64,000 bases of DNA from Allium sativum (taxonomy: Eukaryota; Streptophyta; Magnoliopsida; Asparagales; Amaryllidaceae). Position numbers and translations under genes: made by a program. The notes under the pieces are model-generated. The model ran no database searches. It saw nothing but the letters and a program-made list of their open reading frames with translations, and was not told where the DNA came from. How positions within the stretch are numbered: the stretch's first letter is position 1; the number at the start of each line of letters is the position of its first letter. The stretch spans positions 27,425,659 through 27,489,658 of the forward strand of contig CM060909.1 in NCBI GenBank assembly GCA_030737875.1, read 5' to 3'. Shown piece after piece: positions 22,341 to 33,497 of this stretch.

Positions 22341-24630
22341 AAACACGAACGTCTGGAAAAAAAATGGTGGACAAGGCTGTAAGAAACGAGACGGTTACAA
22401 CGCAACCTCCTCCCCCAAAACTACCATACCAGTTTCCTATTGGTCCATGAAGGCACTCATGGGATGATAAGGTGAAAGGAGTCACCCCTCAAGCAGTAGA
22501 ACACGAATGCGATTTGCAATCCGTTTCCCCTAAAACGCGAGAAGATGGCCGTTATTTTCAAATTCCTGAATCGAACATCAAAATCGCTGAGGAAAAATGG
22601 TGAAACTCCATAGTTGCGTATTTAATTAGCAGCAGGCCGATTTATACCCAATTTGGTGATTTTGTCGAGAAAAACCGGTCGCGGTCTGGTAATTTTGATA
22701 TTTATTATAAGAAATCGGGTTTTATTATAATTCTATTTGAAAATTTAGACGATTGTGCTAGAATAATTTCAGCAGGTCCTTATACATTCAATTCAAGGAT
22801 TGTTATTTTATAACAATGGAAGCTGGGTCTGAAATTTACTAGATTATTTTACTTCAATCCCGCTTTGGGTTAGGCTAAATGAGTTGCCACTGGAGTATGG
22901 GAGCAGGGATGCCATTAGTAGAATAGTAAGTACGCTTCGTAATCCAATAAGGATGGATGCAACGATAGTTAATGAAATTAGACTAAATTTTGTTAGAGTA
23001 TTAGTCGAAGTTGACTCTGATTCCTCCAACCCTCCTGAAGTACGCGGTAAGGATTCTTATGGTAATTACTTTAGCATCAATATTACATATGAGTACAAAC
23101 CCAAGCCATGTTTAAACAACAACGTATATGGTCACACTACCGAAAACTGTATCAAAGTTGTTCAACAAATGTGGCGCGGGAAAGAAATTGGAAATGATCC
23201 AACTACCAACCAAACAGAGGTTAGCGGAGGCCATGCCACTTGGGTAACTGAGGAAAGGACTAGTTCCACCGCCAATTGTTCAGGAGAAGCTGATTAAATG
23301 GAGGTCCACGAACCATCTGCTGATGTGCCAACAAAATTAAAAAGAGGTTAACAACCAGCAGGAGTACAAATTTTTAACAAGTTCTCATGTCTTTCGACCG
23401 AACAAGAGCTCCTTACAACAATTGATCCAACTTTGAGTAAAAGGGATTCAGACACCATGCAACACGTTCCTGCACAGGAAAACTTGAAACCAAGATGTCT
23501 TCCTGAAGAACAAGGAGACCACGATCAGAACAAAGTTACTGTTGAGGAGGGAAGTAGCAGTTTTACATCCAACAAACTATGAGAAACAGATGAATATTTT
23601 GGAGATAATGCTCAAGAATTTATAGATAATGTGGCTGCACAAATAGAAAAAGCTCTGAATCCACCAAGTATTGATTTCTCATTTATGGTTACAGCAAATC
23701 CTGCATATATTTAGAAACATTCACGAAAAACATCAATGGCTCCAGCAAAAAGAGTAACATGAAGTACTGCGAATATTACTTGACATATAGGGTATATGTA
23801 AGGAGGAAGAATGTGTATCCTGCATTTATACTCCTACCCCCTTTAGGCTGCTGCAGTCTGAAGATATTGCGCAGATGAATGGGATTTTACATGTCGGTGA
23901 TATGGATTTATGACATGCGAGAGTAATTTGGTATAGCTTTTAGTATAATGGGTTTTGATTGTTTTCATGCTTTTGGAAGTAATGATGTGCAATGGATACT
24001 TGATATTCAAATATATTCAGTACTCTGGTGTGGATGTAGACAAATGTTTCACAATAGATGTCATATAATTGCATGGTATAGCAATTAAGTTGATGGAGTT
24101 AGAAGTACTACCATACTCGACAATATAACAGAGATAGATGTTTCAGATAGACTGGATAGTGAAAGCCATTCCTTGCACCTGCTGTATGCAAATATATACA
24201 CAGTACATGTTGTATCCATCATTTTGGCAGGCATAGCACTGAGGAAATCTAGGACTTGGCTCTTGTGTTTTGACTGGACCCACGGTATGATTTAAAATGT
24301 TACTATGCATCGGCAGTTCGGGAGTGCTTGGGTTGTTATTTGCATATACGAAAGCTTCTTGCATAGAATACTGAAAAATGGCTGAAGATTGAAGAGTGCA
24401 GCCAGTAAAGTTGTTTTCCACTAGGTATATGCAGGACTCTGTCCTATTGTTCTAGTTTAAGTTTTTTATTTTCTTAATTATATTGTATTGCAGGTTGGAA
24501 AAGGTGGTCTTAGAGAGGTATTAGGGTTGTAAAAGCATGTGGTGTATATTTGTATAAGCGTTGTACATATGAGAGTACTTGTGTATAATATTTGTGAAAT
24601 AAAAGAACCCATTTTCTAAAAAAATTAGAG
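22341..24630 (+). mobile_element. ORF1-only LINE-like unit (DUF4283)
   Basis: The unit starts just before an ATG at 22364 and runs to an A-run (24622-24628) that follows AATAAA-like signals (GAAATAAAAGAACCC at about 24597). It contains only an ORF1-type gene and a 3' tail of nearly 900 bp; no RT or endonuclease sequence was seen. I could not find flanking target duplications, so the limits are approximate. Confidence 0.5.
22364..23762 (+). pseudogene. DUF4283 / zinc-knuckle ORF1-like protein
   Basis: Plant LINE ORF1 proteins, and related stand-alone genes, bind nucleic acid through a DUF4283 fold and a CCHC knuckle. Here the first frame (ATG 22364) gives VAYLISSRPIYTQFGDF, GFIIILFENLDDCARIISAG and QWKLGLKF. 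After a frameshift near 22874-22884 a second frame gives RLNELPLEYGS-type sequence, MDATIVNEIRLNFVRVLVEV and a damaged knuckle (CLNNNVYGHTTENC, second Cys replaced by Asn). That second frame continues coherently to 23762. Stops: 22448, 22601, 22811, 22871, then 23295, 23349, 23580, 23712 and 23760. The predicted original protein is about 465 residues with an acidic C-terminal half. Confidence 0.75.
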
Positions 24631-25447
24631 AAAATTGGAGCATGTTTGCTCAAAGGCAATAATCCATATTTTTGATAAATTATACACCAGAACTACTATT
24701 CTTCCTTTCTTGTATCTGTGAATGGAAATTATATGAGTTTGCAGTTTTGTATAATTTGTTAGTATACATTAGGATTATTATGCCTGAACGAATTTGGATT
24801 TGAATGAAAACAAAATGATATAAATCCTCTAAATTCCTTATTTTTGTTGTTTGCCGAAATGGTCATTCAAATTGTGTATTTTAGGATTTGTTTTTGCTGA
24901 TGTAATGGAAGATATATGTTTGTGCGTTCTACAAATTCTGAAATTAGTCTGATTCACTTGTTTGTAAATTAAAGATATTTATGTTTCTGTGTACTAAATC
25001 ATAAGACTTGAGTTTTGGTAGATTTAATAGGTTTATGCATCTATTTTTGAAATAGATCGTTTGAATGTATCATTCACAAAATTATTGAAGTCTTAAGTTT
25101 TGTACATAAAATATGTAAAAGTGAAGCAGTACCAAAAAGGAAGTTTTACATATATAATCGAATTATTATGCCTTGTCCGTCTTTTTATTGAGATAATTAT
25201 TCAAATCTTTGTTACAAGTTATGTTTATGTTGTTATTTCCCTTTTATTTATTGAATGAGAATATGCACATTTATAACATGTGATGAAGTAGGGAAGTAAA
25301 CTTTATATCCTAGTTATGTTGTTAGGATTGACATTTCAAACGAATTAGGATGTTTATTCTCATGCGCTTGATTTATGTTTATTCCTATTATTTCTAGTGC
25401 GATTATGTATGTGAGTTAATGACTTAATTAGTATTAATATACACTGA
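24631..25447. other. A+T-rich stretch without recognisable genes
   Basis: No coding frame, repeat unit or known element was recognised. Its position between the ORF1-only unit and the LTR modules at 25448 suggests it is decayed LTR sequence. Confidence 0.4.
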
Positions 25448-25660
25448 CACAAGGTTAACCATTACTTGTTGTAGAAGCATGTCCGAAATTGACAAAAATA
25501 ACTAGCATCTACAAGTAAGATCGCGTAATGCGAGAGGTCTAGTGTCATGAACCATTATACTATTACACAAACACGCGAGGTTAAACCCAACTTGTGGTAG
25601 AAGTCTGCCTGAAACAATCCAGAAATACAGCATCTATAAGTGGTTGGTTTAATGTGAGAT
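25448..25660 (+). repeat. Decayed pair of the 95-bp LTR module
   Basis: Two related copies (about 25448-25540 and 25567-25660). Each runs from an AGGTTAA-type start through TTGTGGTAGAAG, GTCTGCCTGAAAC and CAGCATCTA(T/C)AAG to ATGTGAGAGGTC-type ends. Order and spacing match the module pair in the complete chromovirus LTR, so the surrounding host is an old LTR of that lineage. Confidence 0.55.
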
Positions 25661-25661
25661 G

Positions 25662-25694
25662 TCGTGTGTGTGTGTGGGGGGGGGGGGGGGGGGG
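25662..25694 (+). repeat. GT microsatellite joined to a G19 run
   Basis: A short (GT)n tract runs directly into 19 consecutive G (25676-25694). It lies inside the second decayed module, where the complete LTR has normal sequence, so it arose by local slippage. Confidence 0.85.
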
Positions 25695-25896
25695 AGGTAT
25701 TTGTGTAGTAGGAATAGGTCCATTCCTAAGGTTCACTCCTTGGTTTAGAACCCAAGTTATGGGACTCACACTTACAAAGGTCTTAAGTAGCCAAGAGGTC
25801 CACATTTCTCAATTAATCATGTGTATTAGATGGTCTTAAGCGATTAAGTTGAGTAGGGTAATTCTACAGCAGTATAAAGATTTGCAAAAGGGCTGC

Positions 25897-26815
25897 TGGT
25901 TAACATAGAAATGTGTTTATTTCATGCTCTTATATCTTATCTTTTGTATATAAATAAATATTACTTGGGTATTATTTTGTCACTTTTACAGATATGCCGA
26001 CTTAGCCACATGCAGTCAGAAAATATAAAAATAGAGGTCAAATTGTTGTGGATATATATTTGAAGACTTGCAGATGAAGATCTTACATCAAATTGCTTTT
26101 TGGACAAGAAAATAATTGGAAGAAGGGATATGCATATCACAAATCAATGAAGAATTGTCAAGGAAGCAAAAGGAAAAGAGGAAAGGCCCAAATTTACTTG
26201 ATTTCACTAAGGCCCATGTGTAATTCTCATTGTAAACTCTTTTGGTGATTTCCCTAAGGCTCATTTGTCAATGTATTAGGGTTAGGGTTAGGGTTGGCTA
26301 TCTACTCTATATATACCCTTGTATTCTCATTTTAAACATCATCCTAGAATTAATAAAGTCTTCTTCTTCTCTTTTCTGCACTTTTTTTAGCAATTAGTGT
26401 TGTCTACATAATTATATTTGGTAGAACACTATTTGTTTTTTTTAATTTATTTTTAAATTAGTGATTAACTGTTTGATTAGATTCAGCGATAATCCTTATT
26501 TTATTTCCTGTTTGTTATTTTAATTTCTGTAATTTCAATTTCTGTTCTTTTTACTACTTCTTTAAGTCAATTGGATTGAATATAGATTAGATTAGATTCA
26601 GATCTGATTCAATTCAATAATAGTTTAATTGCAGCTTCAATTTCATTTGTTTTCAAAACCAACCTCGAAGATTTGTCTAACTCACCCAAGGAATTTCATA
26701 AATAATTTAATTTAATTACCTCCCTGTGATTCGACCTGCATACTATACGATCTGTGCGCTTGCAGTATTTATTTTAAAATTCGCGCTTTTCTAGTTCATA
26801 GGGAAGCGATGATCA
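25897..26815 (+). repeat. 5' LTR of the non-autonomous element
   Basis: Runs from TGGTTAACATAG to GCGATGATCA. It holds three TTAGGG units (about 26276-26294) just upstream of a TATATATA box (about 26308-26315) and an AATAAA signal (about 26350). The 3' LTR matches it closely with scattered substitutions. Confidence 0.9.
26308..26315 (+). promoter_or_regulatory. TATA box with upstream telo-box-like repeats
   Basis: TATATATA follows three TTAGGG units within about 35 bp. Telo-box motifs near TATA boxes are a known promoter feature of plant genes expressed in dividing cells; here they lie in a retrotransposon promoter. Function is inferred from position only. Confidence 0.5.
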
Positions 26816-26821
26816 AGTTTT

Positions 26822-26837
26822 TGGCGCCGTTGCCGGG
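26822..26837 (+). other. Primer-binding site, tRNA-Asp type
   Basis: TGGCGCCGTTGCCGGG starts six bases after the 5' LTR. It is complementary to the 3' end of plant tRNA-Asp, the primer type used by Athila/Calypso-class elements. Confidence 0.85.
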
Positions 26838-26902
26838 TAGGTAATGATTAAATTTTATTATTTATTTAATTTTTGATTCGTGTTAGTTTTTTTTTGTTTT
26901 GT

Positions 26903-26951
<49 letters not shown>

Positions 26952-28474
26952 CTCTCTTAATTAGTTCTTATTTTCCTTGTTTTTACTTGCTTATATATAT
27001 ATATAATTCTTGAGTGGTTGATTTGTTATTACAAGTTGATACTACAATCATCTAAACAACTGGAAAAAAATCTTGTCGTTTCTATTTATTTATTTATTTC
27101 CCCTTTTTAATTTTTTTCCCTTTTACAATTTTTCCCCTCTTCTACTGACAAAATAATACATTTTAAAAAAAAAACTTGAATTGTTTTATTGATTTCCTTT
27201 CCAATTCCTACGATCTCTCTTTCCATATTTTTTTTATATTTGTTTCTTTTCAATTCTACTCATTTCTTCTTTTACATAATTAAAAAAAAATCACAACTTT
27301 CTTCTTTTGTCATATTTCTTTCCTTTATCATACCGCCCGCTTGCACCTCTGCAAATTCACAATCTTTTCTTCCGCCATCCAATTCAAAGCCTTGCAACAT
27401 CACGCCGACAATCCATCTTCTCTGCCGAAATCATCCTTCAGACCACAAATCGACTTCATTCTTTCCTATCACCATCCTTACATCCGCAACTTCACCTCAG
27501 TACTTCATCCATCAACACAAAGTCCACACTTCATAAATCACGCAACAACTACATCAAGGTTCTTCCACCATCCTCAAGCACTGCACCAAAGTTTTTACAT
27601 CACCGTTCATCATCACTCAACACGCAATCTAATCCTCTTCAACCGACATCAACACAAAACAGAAAATCAAATACCAGCATCTTCTTCATCAACATCTCCT
27701 GTTCATCACCATACAAAACATCTCGCACCTTCAAAAAAAACCTACAATTTTCTGTATACCAGATCCGAAACCCATTTCCAATTTCAAAACCGATTACAGC
27801 CTTACCACTTGAACACCCTCATCATCTGCAATACCTAAAATCTACAACCAGAAATCGCCTTCTCCCGAACCCAAATTCGAAGATCCTCAAAACCCACCAC
27901 AGCCAAAATTCGAAGCCAACAAATCCAAATCGGCAACCTGGAACCCGTGAGGTCCGATCAATCGAAAAAAAAGGACCCGAGTTTAAATTCTTTTTGAGTT
28001 TGAATTTTTTTATTTTTACTGTAAACGAAAAAGCAAGCGGCGGGTTGTAATTGTTTTTAGGGGGGTTTCAATTTGTTTCAGAAAAAAGGAGTATTTTTTT
28101 TTTGTGCGGTGAATAAGGCATGGAATTGAAGCCGATGGTTACCCTTATTTGATCGAGTCACTTGTTTTTCGTAGGTTATCGGGTATAGATTAAGTTGGAT
28201 TTTATTTTCTTGAGTCATTGGGAAGACTGCTTGTTTTGTTTGCCACGATTCTAGGTTGATTTATTTTACTTTTTAGCAATTGATTTTTTTATTTTTACTC
28301 TTTTTTTTGTTAGGTTTAATTTTTTTTAAAGCTAAGCTAGTTTTTTTTTCATTTCTCAAGTCATAAGACCCTCTTCCCCCTTTTAATTGAGTCAGTTAAT
28401 TAATAGAGCGCAGCTTAGTATTTTATACTATTTTGAAGTGAATATAATTTCTGTCGTATCGTGACTTCTTTAAA
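26838..28474 (+). other. Long leader of the non-autonomous element
   Basis: Non-coding leader with an (AT)n tract (26907-26949), T-rich runs, and an A/C-rich stretch at 27300-27960. In that stretch two or three overlapping frames are open at once and translate to low-complexity Ser/Thr/His/Pro/Asn sequence. Open frames in several phases reflect base composition (few T-A-A/T-A-G words), not a gene. Confidence 0.6.
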
Positions 28475-29937
28475 ATGTCTGATTCAAAAAAAATCATTGA
28501 GGGAAATGTGGGATAATAATCGGACTAGACGTCCTCTTGAAGAGTATGAGTATGAATTACAACTCATGAGGCAAGATTTCCCAAAATTTCGTGAGCCCAA
28601 TGCCAACAATTTTCAAAATCATGGATATGATTTAAATTGCGATTTCAACTCAAATTTCAATAATTTAGATTATGAGCCACATCCTCACCAAAACTGCTTT
28701 GAATCCCAATATAACTTTGATCAACATCAATACGGGGTTGTAAACCAAAATTTTCAAAGTTATAGCCCATATCAACATCTTGAAAATAACCAAAATTGCA
28801 ATTTTTCCTCAAATTTTAACAGTTTTGGTTACGAACATAATTTATATAATAAAAATGATTTCCAATATCATTCACATTTTTCTGAAAATTCAAACAACCA
28901 CCACATTGGAAATAATATTGATTGTGAAATTGATGTGGACTATAATTTTGAGAATCAAGAAATCCATAACGAGAGCTCTCAAATCAACGATTCTGTAGAA
29001 TATCATCTTAACATTCTTAGAGAGAGGGTAGAAAGGCAAGATAGACCGCTTGATGAAAAAGATAGACAGCTTGATGAACTTCTTTGTTTAATGACGTCTT
29101 TTAAAGAACAACTCGAACAACAAAATCAAATTCAAACATGCGATGAATCAGAAAATTATCCATTCTTTATTGATAGTGAAAATTTTCAGATAACAACTTT
29201 GGAAATTCAAAATTCAAAAAATGATTTGGATGTCGATTCTTTTTCAAGAAAAAGATTTAAGCTCAGATTTTGATCTTCCTCTTTCGGGCTGTGAGAAACT
29301 TGAAATTTTTGAAATTGAACAGAATAAAAATGTTGAATTTTTCAATTCAAATTTGGAGAAGGATTTTAATGAACATGAATTATTTGGATTGTATGAGGAT
29401 GAGTTGCCAAATGAGGATGAATTTGAACCAAGCCATGAATCCAAGTTTGAAAATTGTAACTTTGAAGAAACTTCCAGCGAACTTGAAGTTATCAATGTTG
29501 AAAATATGTTTTACAATAATGAAATTGAGAAATGTGATCACATAATCATGAACAACATTCAGAATTCAAATTTCAGTGAATTTATATACGATCACAAATT
29601 TTTGAACAATTACACTGATAAATTTGTTGAACACATGAATTGTTTTTGGAATGTTTGCTTGGTTGAAAAACTTCATGTTAGGATGACCCTGGACATTTAT
29701 CTGCTAGACTATAAATCTAGGTATAAAGATGAGATGGTTTTCAAAAACCATTGCTTATTAGAAAACATGCCTAGACATAGTGGGAATGTGATTCATTGGG
29801 CTAGAACCAAGTGTGGGGGAAAAAGTTGGTGGCATTCGTTGCATCGCATGCATTGCAAACACATATATCATTGTAAATATGATCCATTCTTACATATTGC
29901 TAAATTGCACTTTATTTTACAATCATTTTGCATTTAA
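28475..29937 (+). pseudogene. Asn-rich acidic ORF of unknown function
   Basis: I do not recognise this protein. The most natural start is the ATG at 28475 (MSDSKK), but an 8-A run at 28486-28493 puts it out of frame with the main ORF (first in-frame ATG at 28506). That frame runs to 29273 and is rich in Asn, Gln, His, Phe and Tyr, with repeating NF(N/S)SN patterns. Near its end is a likely coiled coil (YHLNILRERVERQDRPLDEK and DRQLDELLCLMTSFKEQLEQ). A second frame (29221-29937) continues in the same style after a slip at about 29239-29256. It is acidic (ELFGLYEDELPNEDEFEPSH) and ends in a Cys/His/Trp-rich tail (RTKCGGKSWWHSLHRMHCKH). Together they make about 485 residues. It sits where gag would be, so a structural or RNA-binding role is possible but unproven. 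Confidence 0.6.
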
Positions 29938-31265
29938 CCCACCTTTGGGTGCTATCTTTCACATTTAGAAAACGTGTTTACTGTGTGGACACTGTTTAGT
30001 TCTAGTGTGGGGGGAGTCTGCATTTAATTCATTTTTTTCTTTATTTTTCTTTCTTTTCATTTTCAGCCATTTAAATAGGACCATCATGCATTTTAGATTG
30101 TAGTAACACGCCATTTTTTTTTTGAAACATGACTCATTTTAGATTGAAACAACAAAATAAGTTAAGGATCATTAATCAATTGATAGTATTTTTTCTCTCA
30201 ACTAAGATCAAATAAGAAATATGATGAAAAGTTGAAATTTGAGAGCTAATAGTGTAACCGGTACATAGGGAGATTCTTAGGTGATGGCCATGAAATCTAT
30301 TCTATATTGTAATCTTTGTTTAAATAAGTGGAGGACTTAAAATACTTATATTGGCTTTTCGAATCTTTAAAACTAAGTCGTGTTAAGTTGAATTCGCGTA
30401 ACTCTCTTTTGTGCTTATATTTAAATAATAATAATAATAATAATCCAAGGGTATCCAACATTGCTTGTATATCTAGCGTTGGTGTGCAAACCCGCCAAGC
30501 TCTATCCGACATGTTGTTGACAAAGTCAGCGTTGGAATATCTTGGTCTCATTTTATGAGATTGGACACCTAAGGATTACCGACATGTTGTTGACAAAGTC
30601 AGCGTCGGTCTGCACAATCTGCCAAGCTCTGTCCTAACTCTCCGTCAGTTCGCAAGGCAGTGTATGGATGGTATACATTGGTCTTTTAAGTTAGGTGTAT
30701 GTAATGAATTATAAATTTTAACTTTTACAGAGAGAATAAGCGTTGATGCCCAAACACTTCTTGACCTTATTGATTTGACTAGCCATACACAAGGAAATTA
30801 GAATACCACTTTACAAACTGTGCCAAGCAAACTAAGAATCTATTTCATGGCTGCACTATGTTATCGACCGAACCAACTGGCCAAACTGGAATTTAACATT
30901 TGAAAACTTGAATTGTGTGGAAAATTTATGACAAGCTGAGGTATCTAAAATAAAATCAACTAACTAAGAATTGTTAACTTAATCTGTTGTACCACTATCC
31001 TGAAACAAGTCGTGTTTTCAATTTTTGTTTTCAATTGCATAAGTCCTCTGCATTAATATAGTTACATTAGAATCATAGCATACTGCATTTGGATTTTGTG
31101 GGTAGTATCCACTGAAAACCCTCACGAGACACCACTCGTCCTATTAGGGACACCTAAAGGTTTAATGGCTTGTTTCATACGCTCAATGCAATCGTGTTTC
31201 CTACGAAAGTGTGACCTATCAAGTTAGTTTTTAATTTTTGTTTTACTCGAGGACGAGTAAAAGAT
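29938..31265 (+). other. 3' non-coding part of the non-autonomous element
   Basis: No ORF of note. It holds two earlier purine-tract-like words (GTGTGGGGG at about 29811 and 30005), an (AAT)n microsatellite (about 30424-30443), and a 28-bp repeat (30508-30535 and 30581-30608, GACATGTTGTTGACAAAGTC core) 73 bp apart, next to repeated GCCAAGCTCT words. Confidence 0.6.
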
Positions 31266-31280
31266 AAGTGTGGGGGTATT
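31266..31280 (+). other. Polypurine tract
   Basis: AAGTGTGGGGGTATT, preceded by CTCGAGGACGAGTAAAAGAT, directly abuts the 3' LTR. Confidence 0.75.
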
Positions 31281-32194
31281 TGATTAACATAGAAATGCAT
31301 TTATTTCATGCTCTTATATCTTATCTTTTGTATATAAATAAATATTACTTAGGTATTATTTTGTCATTTTTACAGATATGCCGACTTAGCCACATGCAGT
31401 CAGAAAATATAAAAATAGAGGTCAAATTGCTGTGGATATATATTTGAAGACTTGCAGTGAAGATCTTACGTCAAATTGCTTTTTGGACAAGAAAATAATT
31501 GGAAGAAGGGTTATGCATATCACAAATCAATGAAGAATTGTCAAGGAAGCAAGAGGAAAAGAGGAAAGGCCCAAATTTACTAGATTTCACTAAGGCCCAT
31601 GTGTAATTCTCATTGTGAACTCTTTTGGTGATTTCTCTAAGGCCCATTTGTCATTGTATTAGGGTTAGGGTTAGGGTTGGCTATCTACTGTATACAAACC
31701 CATGCATTCTAATTGTAAACATCATCTTAGAATTAATAAAGTCTTCTTCTCTTTTCTACATTTTTTTAGCAATTAGTGTTGTCTACACAATTAGATTCGG
31801 TAGAGCACTATTTGTCTTTTTAATTTATTTTTAAATTAGTGATTAATCGTCTGCTTAGATTCAGCAGTAATCCTAATTTTATTTCCTGTTTGTTATTTTA
31901 ATTTCTGCAATTTCAATTTCTGTTCTTTTTACTGCTTTTTTAGGTCAATTGGATTGAATATAGATTAGACTAGATTCAAATCTGATTCAATTCAATAATA
32001 GTTTAATTGCAGTTTCAATTTCATTTGCTTTCAAAACCAACCTCGAAGATTAGTCTAACTTGCCCAAGAAATTTTATAAATAATTTAATTTAATTTACCT
32101 CCCTGTGATTCGACCTGCATACTATACGATCTGTGCGCTTGCAGTATTTATTTTAAAATTCGTGCTTTTCTAGTTCATAGGGAAGCGACGATCA
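31281..32194 (+). repeat. 3' LTR of the non-autonomous element
   Basis: Begins TGATTAACATAG and ends GCGACGATCA, followed by the target duplication GCTGC. It repeats the three TTAGGG units (about 31658-31676). Confidence 0.9.
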
Positions 32195-33497
32195 GCTGCC
32201 TATCCATGAGAAGTATTAAGTGAGCAGGAGTTCATCTGTAATACCAGTTAAATAGTAACAAAGGGGTCCACCGAAGGGTCTTGAATAACTACGAGGGTCC
32301 ATCCAAACCGATATTAAATGTTTTTTTACTATTTCTCTTATTATAAGAGAGAGAATACTTACTTCATTATTAGACTTAGTATCTAATACAGTAATTAATA
32401 CCCATTAAATGCCCTTTTAACTTCAATTTATCACTATAATGGTTATATGCCAGTAATGACCCTAACTGTCATATTTTATAAGGCATCACATAACCTATTA
32501 AATGCAATTTATATTAGTTCCATTTAATTACAATAATTTTAATTGTTACACTCCCATATATTACTATAGTTATTTAATTTCATTAGTTCCCGTATGAAAC
32601 ATATAAGTTTTATTCTTAGTTTCCTTAACTGGAGTCACCACACCTTTTCCAAATCACATTTAAAATGTAACCATTTGTTATTTATTTCCTTTTCAATTCA
32701 TATCCCAAAAATATATTCGGTTACGATATTTATTTCCTTATTCATAACTTTTATTTTATGCCACTAATTCCATATTCATTGTTATAACAGTGACAAATAT
32801 TCATTTCCATTAATTATGGGAAGTATTACCATATATTTATTACCATAAAATGGAAACTTTCAAATTCAAGCATATAATATACATTCAATTTTATAATAAT
32901 TAAATATAATTATTGTAGTTATAATAATTATACTTTAAGCGCGTTGTTAACACAGTTACTAATAATATTTTATTATGGTTTTTATTATTTTATATTCTAG
33001 TCTAAATTAATGACCGGAATAATCCTTTTTCTGTCTAATCTTGTTTAAGATTCAAAATCTCATGGAAAGGTTATTTATTGTAACTATTGTAAATTTTGCG
33101 TAAACTATTTAAAAGAGGAATATTGACATATTTCAAATCACAAGGAAATTGGTTGATATTTTATTTGGAATAGACGTAGCAAACTACGTAAAAAAATACG
33201 TGAATTTACACATCTCTTCCTATTTGGTTTGTTTATATTCCTTGTAGATTTCAATAATGCCTCTTTATATAAAAAGAGAAAAAAGGGAAAATTTACAACA
33301 ACGAAGTAAAAAAACCCAAACACAAAGAAGTTTATAATTCTAAAATCATAACTGCATAAATCGTATATTTACACCTAAATCCTTTGAATATGGAATAGAA
33401 ACATTACACATCTGATTATTTTTTAGGACAAATTTCTAGATTCAGGGTGTTTATGATAACCAACAACTATCCAAAAAATTGTAGGCAATATGAGCAA
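32195..33497. other. A+T-rich old LTR sequence
   Basis: The first 130 bp (CTGCCTATCC, ATTAAGTGAG, AATAGTAACA) match in order the segment at about 42755-42860 (CTGCCTATCC, ACTAAGTGAC, GATAGTAACA). Both therefore come from one repeat family. The rest is A+T-rich and I see no gene. Confidence 0.4.

Larger units (their letters stand above)
25897..32194 (+). mobile_element. Non-autonomous LTR element with Athila/Tat-type primer site
   Basis: Two direct repeats (25897-26815, 919 bp; 31281-32194, 914 bp) flank 4.5 kb of internal sequence. A perfect 5-bp duplication GCTGC lies on both sides (25892-25896 and 32195-32199). The primer site TGGCGCCGTTGCCGGG is the tRNA-Asp type known from Athila-class Ty3/gypsy elements, and a purine tract (AAGTGTGGGGGTATT) precedes the 3' LTR. 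The internal part has no gag, protease, RT, RNase H or integrase motif that I can recognise. It has a long leader and one Asn-rich acidic ORF. The element must have been moved by enzymes from elsewhere. Confidence 0.88.

Noticed and set aside
24143..24421. 92-codon minus-strand frame
   Set aside because: No domain, no neighbours of its kind, and it lies in the 3' tail of the ORF1-only unit.
26270..26300. TTAGGG repeats as an interstitial telomere
   Set aside because: Only three units, repeated in both LTRs of one element and next to a TATA box; they belong to the LTR.
27189..28050. Long overlapping open frames in the leader of the non-autonomous element
   Set aside because: Two or three frames are open together and all give low-complexity Ser/Thr/His/Pro sequence. 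The A/C-rich composition explains this without a gene.
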